DNA of 64,000 nucleotides from Acidobacteriota bacterium. GTDB lineage: Bacteria > Acidobacteriota > Terriglobia > Terriglobales > Acidobacteriaceae. How positions within the stretch are numbered: the stretch's first letter is position 1; every line of letters starts with the position of its first letter. Below are positions 26,530-35,316 of this stretch, piece by piece. The notes under the pieces are model-generated. The model saw nothing but the letters and a program-made list of their open reading frames with translations. It was not told where the DNA came from and did no database searches. The position numbers were made by a program, and so were the translations under genes. The stretch lies in assembly GCA_003225055.1 (NCBI GenBank), contig QIAU01000188.1, forward strand, positions 1 through 64,000. Reading direction: 5' to 3'.

Positions 26530-27048
26530 CTGCAACAACCCAGAAACTACTGGCCGAAGGCAAGGCCATCAAACCCGGACTGCGACCCCTTCTTCGATGC
26601 CCAGGGCCGCTTACGCGCCGACCAGTTGACCTCCGCTGAGCAGTTCGATGGCTACTCTTGTATCTTCTGCACCCGTCAGGTGCCGCCCCAACAAATGCTC
26701 CCCCTGTACTTCGACAAGGAACTGATCGAGAAAGCTTTTCGTAGTCTCAAAGGCTCAAAGGGATTACCCAGCTGCGTCCAGTGCGCCACTGGCTGGCCGA
26801 GCGGGTGCGCGCCCACGGCTTCCTCTGCTATCTCGCGTACTTACTCTTATCCTTGCTTCGCTATCACTTGCGCAACACGGAATTCACGGCAGAAAAGGCG
26901 TTGATCGAACTCAGCACTATGTACAAAGTTTATGAAAGTTTATCTGCGCGATTCTCAACATCGCTTCCACCTCTCGCGCACGGTGGCTCTAACCAAAAAT
27001 CAAGAACTCATCCTGAAGGCGATCGATAAGTCGCTTCTGAAAACCTAG
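26530..27048 (+). pseudogene. IS1634-type transposase remnant (3' part)
   Basis: Pieces in shifting frames rebuild the end of an IS4/IS1634-like transposase: LLAEGKAIKPGLRP, DAQGRL, SAEQFDGYSCIFCTRQVPPQQMLPLYFDKELIEKAFRSLKG, then HWLAERVRAHGFLCYLAYLLLSLLRYHLRNTEF and FHLSRTVALTKNQELILKAIDKSLLKT with a stop at 27048. The YxxxxxIEKAFRSLK segment carries the catalytic Glu of the DDE triad. At least three frameshifts and the lost 5' half make it dead. No inverted ends are recognised. Confidence 0.8.
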
Positions 27049-27410
27049 CGTAGTGTACATTTTTGCGGTGGAATTCAGGTATTTACGCTCTTGCGGAATC
27101 GCAGTCGTCGCAGCGTTCGTGCATCGTCACGCTCATACTGATTTGCGACCGCGCACAATTTCGTTGTGAGCGTAGTATAGGAGCAAGTCCGGTCACGGCC
27201 CGAACAGGGATCGCGGCTGGCTTTTCCTGCACCGTGGTTGGCGCGAGGGCGTCCTGCTTTTCGTGCCAGAGTTCAGCAACTGCATCGACCAAAAGGAACA
27301 CCCGGGTCGAGTTCAGTGCTGTTGGGTAGTCGAAGACACGACTATGCAGAATGCCATGTCGGTTTAGGTACTCAGTCCTTCCCAAATTCATATCCCTGTT
27401 CACATCTAAC
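27049..27410. other. Intergenic stretch, no gene seen
   Basis: About 360 bp between the transposase remnant and a beta-propeller fragment. Open frames on both strands lack protein character. No repeat or promoter pattern stands out. Confidence 0.35.
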
Positions 27411-27416
27411 GTAACG

Positions 27417-27603
27417 TTGGTTCGAACGTAATCGCCCTCATTGAGCGGAACGGCGAGCAGTGGCTGAACACAGTCATTCCGGTCGGATCGGGCCCCGGGG
27501 GCATTGATTCGTCGCCCGATGGAAGCGAACTTTGGACGGTGCATTGGAAAGTTAGCGGTGTTTCGCAGCTGGCAGCCACGAAGACCAGGGTTATACTAAC
27601 TTG
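27417..27603 (+). pseudogene. Beta-propeller (YVTN/NHL-like) 3' fragment
   Basis: One frame reads NVIALIERNGEQWLNTVIPVG, then SGPGGIDSSPDGSELWTVHWK and ends at a stop directly before the TPR gene. The GIDSSPDGSELWTVH segment is typical of one YVTN-type propeller blade. Stops lie just upstream, so only a remnant of about 60 codons remains. The parent gene may have been the original upstream neighbour of the TPR gene. Confidence 0.45.
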
Positions 27604-28770
27604 ATGCGTCTCTCTGCGGTATGGGTGGGCGTCTTGCTGTCTGCCAGCTTGGCAGCTGGTCAGGAAACCGGCCCGGAAGAACTATTCAACCAGGCTCATC
27701 AGGCGCAACAGAGCGGGAAGGTCGAACTCGCGATTCAAAAATACAAGGAATTGATCCAGATCCATCCCGAGGTAGTGGCGGCGCACGCCAACTTGGGGGT
27801 TGTGCTTGTCTCGCTGGGACGCTACGACGAGGCGATTACGGAATACCACGTTGCCCTCACGGAAGCGCCTGGAAGCGCTCCGCTTGTTCTGGACTTGGCG
27901 TTAGCTTATTACAAGAAGGGCGACTTCGCGGCAGCAGCGTCGCACTTTGCCGCACTTCACAAAGAAAATCCCGCTGATCTGCGGGTCGGCACGCTGCTCG
28001 GCAAATGCGAGATCCAACTCGGCCTGATCGGCCAAGCCCTCGCGGTTCTCGAGCCGCTGGAAAAATCGAACGGCGACAATCTGGACCTGGAGTGGGCGCT
28101 GGGCACTGCGATGCTCCGTTCGGGGGAAAACTTGGAAGGAGTCAAGCGAATCCAGAAAGTAGCGGACCAGGCGCAGAACGCTGACGCATACCAACTGGCC
28201 GCCAATGTCTACCTGGGTCTCACGTTTTTCGATAACGCCCGGCGCGATGCGGAAGCGGTGCTGCGGCTCAATCCGAAGTCGCCGAAGGCGCATATTGTGC
28301 TTGGGATGATCGACGATTTCGCCGGAAACGCAAACTCTGCCGCGAAAGAGTATGAAAAGGCACTCGAAATCGATCCCAATGACATGCAAGCGCGGATACG
28401 TCTGGCAAGTGCCCTCTATTCCCAGCGGAGGCTGGACGCGGCCCGGCAAGAAGCGACTCGTGTGCTTAACGCCGTCCCGGATGCATACGGCGCACTCTTC
28501 ATCGTGGCGGAAGTAGAGCTGGCCGAGAGGAAATTGCAGGAGGCGCAGAAGGATTTCGAAAAAGTGACGCAGGAGAGCCCAGACTGGATCCAGCCTCACG
28601 TGCAATTGGCTGCCCTTTACTATCGACTAAAACGGCCAGCCGACGGGGACCGTGAAAGGGCAATCGTAGATCGGTTAAGAGACCAGGAGCAAAAGCGCCG
28701 CGAGCAGGCTCACGTCATTACTCCCCAGGTGGCTCCGCAATTCGTCAGCCCTGAGATTCCTCCACGGTGA
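27604..28770 (+). CDS. Secreted TPR-repeat protein
   Basis: A 388-residue protein with a signal peptide (MRLSAVWVGVLLSASLAAG) and about nine tetratricopeptide-type repeats (for example AIQKYKELIQIHPEVVAAHANLGVVLVSLGRYDEAITEYHVAL and AAKEYEKALEIDPNDMQARIRLASALYSQRR). TPRs are protein-interaction scaffolds. The tail is charged and Pro-rich. The 3' end overlaps the convergent CRTAC1 gene by 26 bp. TPR, CRTAC1 and Oar-like receptor genes often sit together in Acidobacteria as I recall, which suggests a shared envelope or surface role. Confidence 0.88.
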   Translation: MRLSAVWVGVLLSASLAAGQETGPEELFNQAHQAQQSGKVELAIQKYKELIQIHPEVVAAHANLGVVLVSLGRYDEAITEYHVALTEAPGSAPLVLDLALAYYKKGDFAAAASHFAALHKENPADLRVGTLLGKCEIQLGLIGQALAVLEPLEKSNGDNLDLEWALGTAMLRSGENLEGVKRIQKVADQAQNADAYQLAANVYLGLTFFDNARRDAEAVLRLNPKSPKAHIVLGMIDDFAGNANSAAKEYEKALEIDPNDMQARIRLASALYSQRRLDAARQEATRVLNAVPDAYGALFIVAEVELAERKLQEAQKDFEKVTQESPDWIQPHVQLAALYYRLKRPADGDRERAIVDRLRDQEQKRREQAHVITPQVAPQFVSPEIPPR

Positions 28771-30472
28771 GCACGCGGTCTCCGTTAACGTTGCGAAGTG
28801 TTTGCACAATGCCGGAAGGCCATCGAATCTCGATCAAGTCCACATGCTTCTCCTCGCCCAGTCCGAAGTGCACGGGGCCGTGGCTTGACGAGGCGTATCC
28901 GACGCTAGTCGTCATGTGATTATACTGAGTGCCCGACTTGGTGACGACCTTCACGACCGCGCCGATTCCGTCCCGGTTACTCTTCTTCCCCTTAAGGGCG
29001 ACATCCAGCCAGTGCCTAGAGCCTTGGCTGCGGTTCATCCAGATCTCGGCGGGGGCGAGCAGCGCTGTTGTGACAACGTCAATTCTGCCGTCGCCGTCGA
29101 AATCGCCGAAGGCGCAGCCCCGATGCCGCGCGGGCGGGGCAGCGGTCAAGCCTGCCTCCTCCGTGAGCGCCTGCCATTTGCCCGTCGGACCGAGGTTGCG
29201 AAACACAGTATTGTACTGCTCGATCGCCATGCCGGGTTTTGGCCGCGCCTCGACGTGGCCGCGCGAGACGAACAAATCCTTCCACCCATCGTTGTCGAAA
29301 TCGAACAAGCCAGGCCCGAAGCCACCCATCGAGTGACTCAGCTCGCGCATGCCGCTTAGGCCCGTGATCTCATCAAAAGTCTTCCCCGCTTGATTGCGCC
29401 AAATGGGAAATGTTTGGTGGTCGAGGGCCACGGTCACGATATCGGGGTAACCATCATTATTCACATCCCGAAAATCGACACCCATTCCGGAAACAAAGCT
29501 GCCGTCCTCGACCAGGCCAACCCCCTTCTCCAGAGCAACCTCCTCGAATTTGCTGCCCGTATTGTGGAATAAGTAGTTGTAATAAACGTCGTTGGTGATG
29601 AATAGATCCTGGCGGCCGTCCAGATCATAATCCGCCACGCCTATGCCCATGCCTTTGCCCAGGTGTTGGCGAATGCCACACGCCTCCGACACATCTTCGA
29701 ATGTGCCGTCGCCCTTGTTTAGGTACAGCTGGCTGGGGGAAGCCTTGTAGAAGTTCGGGGTACAGTAATCGTAGCGATTTTCAAATCCGCAGAGGTGCTC
29801 GTTGGCGTAGTTCCACTGAAGATAATTAAGCACGAATAAGTCGAGCAGGCCATCATTATTTATGTCCACCCAGGCGGCGGCCACAGACCACAGAGGGCCG
29901 TATTCGGGATCGTTCCACCCGTCCAGCCCCGCCTTCTTAGTAACGTCGGTAAAGGTTCCATCCCCATTGTTGTGGTAAAGAGTGCGTCCATGCACTCCCG
30001 CCACAAAGAGGTCGAGATAGCCATCGTTGTCATAGTCGCCGACGGCCACACCGTTGTCGTACCCCGTACCCGCCAGACCCGCTTGCTTGGTCACATCTGT
30101 GAAGTTCCCGTTTCCGTCATTACGGAATAACCGATTGGAGTATTTCGGCGAGTCCTTCCTCAGCGTGGCGATGTTGGCGCCGTTGGTAAAAAAAATGTCC
30201 GGACGGCCGTCTTTGTTGTAGTCGAAAACGGCAACCCCCCCGAGCATTGCTGCGGGGGCATGGGGAGTCTCCAGGCTCTCGTCAGTTTCGACACGAAAAT
30301 CGACGGATTGCAGTTCGAATTTGATCCGGGGCGACTGTGGCGCGGCAGATTTAGGCATGCTGGCCCAAGGCCAAGTCAGCGGCAGGAGGGCACCACCTAG
30401 GGTTGCCAAGGCTTCACGCCGCGTCAGCACACCTGAGAGTGGGGAAAGAGGTCGGGAGAAGCGAGAGGGCAT
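28745..30472 (-). CDS. CRTAC1/ASPIC-UnbV family FG-GAP repeat protein
   Basis: A 575-residue exported protein. The N-terminus (LTRREALATLGGALLPLTWPW) resembles a Tat signal with a twin Arg. About seven FG-GAP/VCBS blades with calcium-binding loops follow (DYNKDGRPDIFFTNG, DYDNDGYLDLFVAG, DINNDGLLDLFVLN, DYDLDGRQDLFITND, DVNNDGYPDIVTVA, DFDNDGWKDLFVSRG, DFDGDGRIDVVTTA). The C-terminus (about 485-570) is an ASPIC/UnbV domain (SNRDGIGAVVKVV, HMTTSVGYASSSHGPVHFGLG). It lies 87 bp after receptor 2, with a strong hairpin between them. Its role is unknown; surface adhesion or glycan recognition is plausible. Confidence 0.9.
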   Translation of the reverse strand: MPSRFSRPLSPLSGVLTRREALATLGGALLPLTWPWASMPKSAAPQSPRIKFELQSVDFRVETDESLETPHAPAAMLGGVAVFDYNKDGRPDIFFTNGANIATLRKDSPKYSNRLFRNDGNGNFTDVTKQAGLAGTGYDNGVAVGDYDNDGYLDLFVAGVHGRTLYHNNGDGTFTDVTKKAGLDGWNDPEYGPLWSVAAAWVDINNDGLLDLFVLNYLQWNYANEHLCGFENRYDYCTPNFYKASPSQLYLNKGDGTFEDVSEACGIRQHLGKGMGIGVADYDLDGRQDLFITNDVYYNYLFHNTGSKFEEVALEKGVGLVEDGSFVSGMGVDFRDVNNDGYPDIVTVALDHQTFPIWRNQAGKTFDEITGLSGMRELSHSMGGFGPGLFDFDNDGWKDLFVSRGHVEARPKPGMAIEQYNTVFRNLGPTGKWQALTEEAGLTAAPPARHRGCAFGDFDGDGRIDVVTTALLAPAEIWMNRSQGSRHWLDVALKGKKSNRDGIGAVVKVVTKSGTQYNHMTTSVGYASSSHGPVHFGLGEEKHVDLIEIRWPSGIVQTLRNVNGDRVLTVEESQG

Positions 30473-30508
30473 CAGGCTGGTTTCCTATCGACACCATACG
30501 ACGAAACC

Positions 30509-30530
30509 GGGGATGGCGAAAGCCATCCCC
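30509..30530 (-). promoter_or_regulatory. Intercistronic hairpin between receptor 2 and CRTAC1
   Basis: A perfect 9-bp stem: GGGGATGGC at 30509-30517 and GCCATCCCC at 30522-30530, with a 4-base loop. On the transcribed strand the loop is TTTC. No U-run follows, so it is more likely an mRNA-stabilising or attenuating element that lowers expression of CRTAC1 relative to the receptor than a full terminator. Confidence 0.6.
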
Positions 30531-30559
30531 AGGCTTCATGGTTGGCTGTTGACGCCAAC

Positions 30560-33500
30560 TCAGAAAGTGTACTTAAGAGCGAACTCCAAGCTACGGTTGC
30601 CAACGGTGTACTTGGGCTTTCCCGTTGTGTCCTTGTTGGTGTTGCGAAATTGCGACGGATCTGTACAGGTAGCACCCGTCGGACAGCCGAAGCTAAGGTT
30701 GACGTCGTTCCCCAGGCCGAATTGCTTGTTCGGGTGGTTCGGGAGGTTGAACGCCGTGAAGCGGAACTGTATCGCCTGGCGCTCTGTAATTTTGAAGTTC
30801 TTGTAGATGCCCAAGTCCGTGTCGAAGAACGCGGGAGCCGTGATGGTGGGCCAAATGAGCGGACCATTCACGCCCCTGATCGTGGGCTCCGCGAAGCAAT
30901 TGGGGTTGAAATACTGACCTGAAGCCAAGTGCCCGCTCGGATCACAGATAAGGTAAGGCTGAAGGGTTATGCCGTCCGTCCCCAGAATCGACCGATTACT
31001 CTGTCCCCCAAAGCTGGGATTAAGCCCCGTACCAGTCAAAGGCTGAAGCGGCGGGCCGGTTTGATATTGAAGCACGCCAGAAAGCTGCCATCCATTTACC
31101 ACCCCGCCTACGAAGTGATTCTGACGGATGGGGCTAGGCAAATTGATCACATAGTCGGCGTTGAATATGTGGAAGCGGTTGAAGGCAAGGGTGCCGTAGT
31201 TGTTCCTCAGGTTAAAGGCGTCGAGCGCGGCACCCGAGCCTTGCCCGTTGTCATTGTTGCCGTCGCGAATTCCTAGAACGTGGCTCCAGGTGTAATTCAG
31301 GGTGAATACAGCAGGACCGGTCTGCTTGATCCATTCCAGGACCATGCCGTTGTAGTTGGAGTAGCTGCCGTGCCGGAACAGATAAACATCCTTATAGTTG
31401 TAAGGCCTGTAGTCCGGGAGCGCACTGGTCGGCGGAGCAGCGGCAACGCAGTTGGGACTTGACGTTCCCAAGCAATAGTAGGTGATGCCAGTCACCGGGT
31501 CGGGTTTGAATAGGGCCCCCGGGGGAATGTAGTTGATCTCGTTAATTTTTATGCCGCCACCGCCGTTCGCGCTCAGCAGCAAGTCGCGGCTGCGGTTGCC
31601 CTTATAGGAGACCTGGAAGATCGATTTCCAGGGGGCACGCTGGCTGACCATGACGTTCCAACTCTGCGTGTGAGGGACCTTGTTGTCATTGGGCAGCATC
31701 CCGCCATAGCTCTGGGTGTTCCTGGCGCCCGCCGTCGCGGGTCCGCACGTGGCCAGAGTAGCAAGCCCAGTGAATGTGCAATTGCTGCTGAAGCTCTTCA
31801 ACCCCAGCGGAGCATCGAGCATGCCATTCTCGGTCACGTCGTTGTAAGCCACATTGAAACGGTAGACGCCGAAACCGCCGCGCAACACGGTTGTACCATT
31901 TCCAAACAGATCATAGGCAACACCGACGTGTGGATCAGGATAGAAGTTGTGGCTGGCCCAGCCCGAGAGGGGGTACTTGCTAGCTATACCACGCCAGACG
32001 AAACCCGCCAGGGGCACGGTGCTGCTGGCGCTGTAGGGTTGAACTGGGTTGTTGGGGTCCCACACCATGATCCCCTGGTTTTCGTTCGCTGGGAACCACT
32101 GACCCTCGCGATTGAAACGGACTCCGAAACTCAATGTCAATCTCCGCATCGCTTGCCAGCGGTCCTGAGCGAAGAAGGAGTATTCATTGTAGCGGACATT
32201 GTCGGTGAAGTTTTGACTCGCCATGCTGAAGCCTTGCGCGTGGCCCATCAGCATGTCGGCATAAATGTTATTGCTTGAGCTCGTTGCCCAGGGGTCGAAA
32301 TCCCACTGTCCGACAGTTCCGCCTCCGCAGCAAGCGCCTTCAGTTTGCACGTTGGCGTAACGAGCCCAAAAGAAACCGAATTTCATCGTGTGGGCGCCTT
32401 TGACCAATGTGAAATTATCGCTGAAGTCAGGCGTGTAGCTGTCTTTTCCGGCGGCGTTGCCATACCACTTCGGATTGGTCCCGAATGAAGAAGCATTGAA
32501 TCCAGCCGATTGCGTCTTGCTTGCACTGTTGCCCCCGCTACCGGGATTGCAGCACCAGCTGACGATATCCGGAATCTGGGGGACCGGCTGCTGGTAAGGC
32601 GTGGTGACGTTGTAACCGTAGGTTGCCGGGTTCGACGCATTCGGGTTCTTCAACTCAACCGGGTTAATGAAATAGGCGTAGCCGAAACTCGCCTCGTTGA
32701 CCATCGTTGGACTAAAGGCGTTGGTAACACCAACGCTCCAGGAGCGGCTAACCTGGTTGGCGGGAGTTTGCGAAGGGTAAGGCACTGAGGCGGGCTGCCA
32801 CCACCAAAGCCCGATATTATTAATGTCCTTCTCCGTCTGGCGCGTGAAAGTCGCAAACACTTTCGTGTTTTGTGTGAGGTTGACGTCGCCACGGAGATTC
32901 ATCTCGTTGCCGTTTACGGGCGTGTGATCAAGGAATTGCGCGTTAAACCCACCAGATGTCCCCGGATTGATTTGTTGCAGGCCCGGCGCGTTGGCCAGCA
33001 GCTTCATGAGCGCAATACCGTTCGGATCGAACAGACTGGGATCAACGGTCGCACCAGAAACGGGCGGGGAGGTGCAGCCAGAGTTATGGTTGGAGGAAAT
33101 GCAGTTGTCACTGCTAAGGTACGCCGAGCCATTGTAGGCGACGCCGTTCTGGTCGTACAGAGTAACCGTACCAGCCTGGACGGCACCCTGACAAAATTGG
33201 CTGTAGTTCCAGAATCCACTGTTGTCAGCGCAGGGTACCGCCCCTGATCCGTAAAACTTCTTGTAGGGCGCAAGGGATGCGGCCGTGAAGTTACCCGACA
33301 TCATTCCTGGTGTGGGGACGAAATATTGGTGAAGCGTGCCCGCCGGCAACTGGTTCAGGTGCTCAAAGCCGACGAAGAAGAAAGCCTTGTCACGCTTCTT
33401 GTTGAAATCCGTGCCCGGGATGATGACCGGGCCGCCCAGGTTACCACCTTCGTACCAATAGTGTTGAAGGGGTTTCCTGATGATTGGATTCTGGGCGTTG

Positions 33501-34429
33501 AAGAAGGAATTGTTCGCGTCAAGGCTGCTGTTGCGGGCGTAACCATACAGCGACCCGTGGAAGGTCTGCGAGCCACGCTTGCCGACCGCGCTAAACGTGA
33601 CCGGTCCATGGGCATATTCCGCGTCAAAAGCCGAGTCCTGGATCGTGATTTCCTGAGTCATGTCCTGATTGATATTGGCGATTTGCGTGCCCTGGTTCCC
33701 AGCATCGGTGATCACCGAGCCGTTACTAATCAGCTGCATGGAACCGTTCGGCTGGGTGCCGTTGGCCGAGAATGCCCCGATCGGACCATTGTTGATTTGC
33801 GTTAGAGCGCTGTTCCACTCAGTATTGTTGAGACCGCTGTTGATGGCCATACCGGGCATCAATCGGATCAACTCTGCCGCATCGCGACCCTGGATCGCAG
33901 TTTGACTCACCATCGTATTGTTCAGCGTCGTACTGCTGGCGCCGGTGTCAACCGGCACCGTCTGCGTAGTGGCTTCGACAGTGATCTCCTGCGAGGCCGC
34001 GCCCGGTTTCAAAGTTATGTCCGAAATCGCGCGGCTCTCATTTTGATGGAGCACGATACCTTTCGCCTGCCACGTAGAGAAGCCTCTGGCAGTCACCGTT
34101 AAGTCATAGGTGCTTGGAAAAATCGCCGTGTAGCTAAAGCGGCCTCCGCCATTTGCCGTGGCCACGTGTCTGTTGCCGGTGGCCTCGTCGATAAGAACTA
34201 CTTGCGCACCGGGAATGACGGCCCCGCTCGAGTCCACGACTGTACCGCTCAAGGACCCAGTGACTGTTTGTGCAATCGCCGGCCCTTGTCCCATCAAAAG
34301 GGCCATGGCCATGATGCTCAATAAGGCGATGAGCCTTTTCTTCCCCCCTGCCGATACGTATCGACTGCTGCTTCTCGCCGTCAGCGAATCAATGACTCCG
34401 CCAGCTCTCAAAACGACTTCATCAGCCAT
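30560..34429 (-). CDS. Oar-like TonB-dependent receptor 2
   Basis: A 1289-residue outer-membrane receptor. A GGAGGC site directly before ATG 34429 supports this start despite a long N-terminal extension. The signal segment lies at about 30-54 (KKRLIALLSIMAMALLMGQGPAIAQ). It is followed by a carboxypeptidase-regulatory-like domain (about 57-145; LSGTVVDSSGAVIPGAQVVLIDEAT), a plug (about 150-300) and a long barrel ending SLEFALKYTF. The TFHGSLYGYARNSSLDANNSFFNAQNP stretch is typical of the family. It heads the unit with CRTAC1. Substrate is unknown. Confidence 0.93.
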   Translation of the reverse strand: MADEVVLRAGGVIDSLTARSSSRYVSAGGKKRLIALLSIMAMALLMGQGPAIAQTVTGSLSGTVVDSSGAVIPGAQVVLIDEATGNRHVATANGGGRFSYTAIFPSTYDLTVTARGFSTWQAKGIVLHQNESRAISDITLKPGAASQEITVEATTQTVPVDTGASSTTLNNTMVSQTAIQGRDAAELIRLMPGMAINSGLNNTEWNSALTQINNGPIGAFSANGTQPNGSMQLISNGSVITDAGNQGTQIANINQDMTQEITIQDSAFDAEYAHGPVTFSAVGKRGSQTFHGSLYGYARNSSLDANNSFFNAQNPIIRKPLQHYWYEGGNLGGPVIIPGTDFNKKRDKAFFFVGFEHLNQLPAGTLHQYFVPTPGMMSGNFTAASLAPYKKFYGSGAVPCADNSGFWNYSQFCQGAVQAGTVTLYDQNGVAYNGSAYLSSDNCISSNHNSGCTSPPVSGATVDPSLFDPNGIALMKLLANAPGLQQINPGTSGGFNAQFLDHTPVNGNEMNLRGDVNLTQNTKVFATFTRQTEKDINNIGLWWWQPASVPYPSQTPANQVSRSWSVGVTNAFSPTMVNEASFGYAYFINPVELKNPNASNPATYGYNVTTPYQQPVPQIPDIVSWCCNPGSGGNSASKTQSAGFNASSFGTNPKWYGNAAGKDSYTPDFSDNFTLVKGAHTMKFGFFWARYANVQTEGACCGGGTVGQWDFDPWATSSSNNIYADMLMGHAQGFSMASQNFTDNVRYNEYSFFAQDRWQAMRRLTLSFGVRFNREGQWFPANENQGIMVWDPNNPVQPYSASSTVPLAGFVWRGIASKYPLSGWASHNFYPDPHVGVAYDLFGNGTTVLRGGFGVYRFNVAYNDVTENGMLDAPLGLKSFSSNCTFTGLATLATCGPATAGARNTQSYGGMLPNDNKVPHTQSWNVMVSQRAPWKSIFQVSYKGNRSRDLLLSANGGGGIKINEINYIPPGALFKPDPVTGITYYCLGTSSPNCVAAAPPTSALPDYRPYNYKDVYLFRHGSYSNYNGMVLEWIKQTGPAVFTLNYTWSHVLGIRDGNNDNGQGSGAALDAFNLRNNYGTLAFNRFHIFNADYVINLPSPIRQNHFVGGVVNGWQLSGVLQYQTGPPLQPLTGTGLNPSFGGQSNRSILGTDGITLQPYLICDPSGHLASGQYFNPNCFAEPTIRGVNGPLIWPTITAPAFFDTDLGIYKNFKITERQAIQFRFTAFNLPNHPNKQFGLGNDVNLSFGCPTGATCTDPSQFRNTNKDTTGKPKYTVGNRSLEFALKYTF

Positions 34430-35316
34430 AACGCCTCCAGCGCTAAAAGTCTTGACTCTTTCCTAGCCACTGCGCTCCGGCTACGCCGCCAGACAAGCGG
34501 CCAGCTTGAGCAATTCATAACGACCGAGAGGGGCACACGCCTATGCCGCCTCCTTCGTGATGACTGCTATGCTCAACCGACACGTTTCGACACGTTTTGC
34601 GGAATGTCACGCCTTGGAAGACGTGCCCAGATCGTTCCCCAAGCGAATGGACACACCCCGTGAGGTCCAGATTTATCGGTTTCGAGGACCCAGGACGGCG
34701 AGTATTAGGGGACAGAACATAACAATTGTCAAGACAAAAACACACAGAAGAACGATATTTTTGGGTCTTTTTCCAGATTTTGGGAACGTTTACACAAAAT
34801 GGGAGGAAAATCCCCGGAATTGGAAGACCTCTCAGGCCCGAGAACGCCGACCCCGATCAACTGATGAGGAGTGCTGTCGACGCCGGCAACGGAGGGATTT
34901 ACAGGCCGCCATAAAGGACCATCGAAAGGCTCTTTGCGGTTCCGCAAACACGATCGAAGCCAAGGTGAACCCGCGTGCCGCACTGGTCTTCGGTCCCGGG
35001 AGGAAAACGGTGCCCCTGGAGCACTCAACCCGGCGAGTTAGGAGTCGCCTGCCCGGCAGAAAGCCTGGTTGTTCTGCTACAATCGCGCGCGGTAAGGCTG
35101 CCTGCACGACTGCCGGTGCAAGCGCAACCGTACCTTCGCCCCGCACCGCGAAACCTTGTGATTGGCAGCTTGAAACGAAGGCCCAAAAAACGGGCGCCCT
35201 TGACAGCCCCCTCAACCCAAAGGGAGAAGTGTGCTTCATTTTTCGCTTGACATGGCCGAAATGGACTTAATCGGTAGGCAGCTAGCCAGCGGAGAATACA
35301 AATTAAGGATATTGGA
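34430..35316. other. Long intergenic stretch, no convincing gene
   Basis: About 890 bp between receptor 2 and the permease pseudogene. A frame of 237 codons is open on the plus strand (34557-35270) but is Arg- and Lys-rich, low in hydrophobic order and unlike any family I know, so I do not call it. An A/T-rich patch (about 34725-34815) stands out against the GC-rich surroundings and may hold promoters for the divergent genes. Confidence 0.45.

Noticed and set aside
27083-27544. 153-codon frame on the minus strand
   Set aside because: The opposite strand holds a beta-propeller fragment in the same place, and the minus-strand text has no protein character.
34557-35270. 237-codon open frame on the plus strand
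   Set aside because: Composition is Arg/Lys/Pro-rich with no fold-like pattern, no ribosome site and no family likeness; probably a chance frame in GC-rich DNA.
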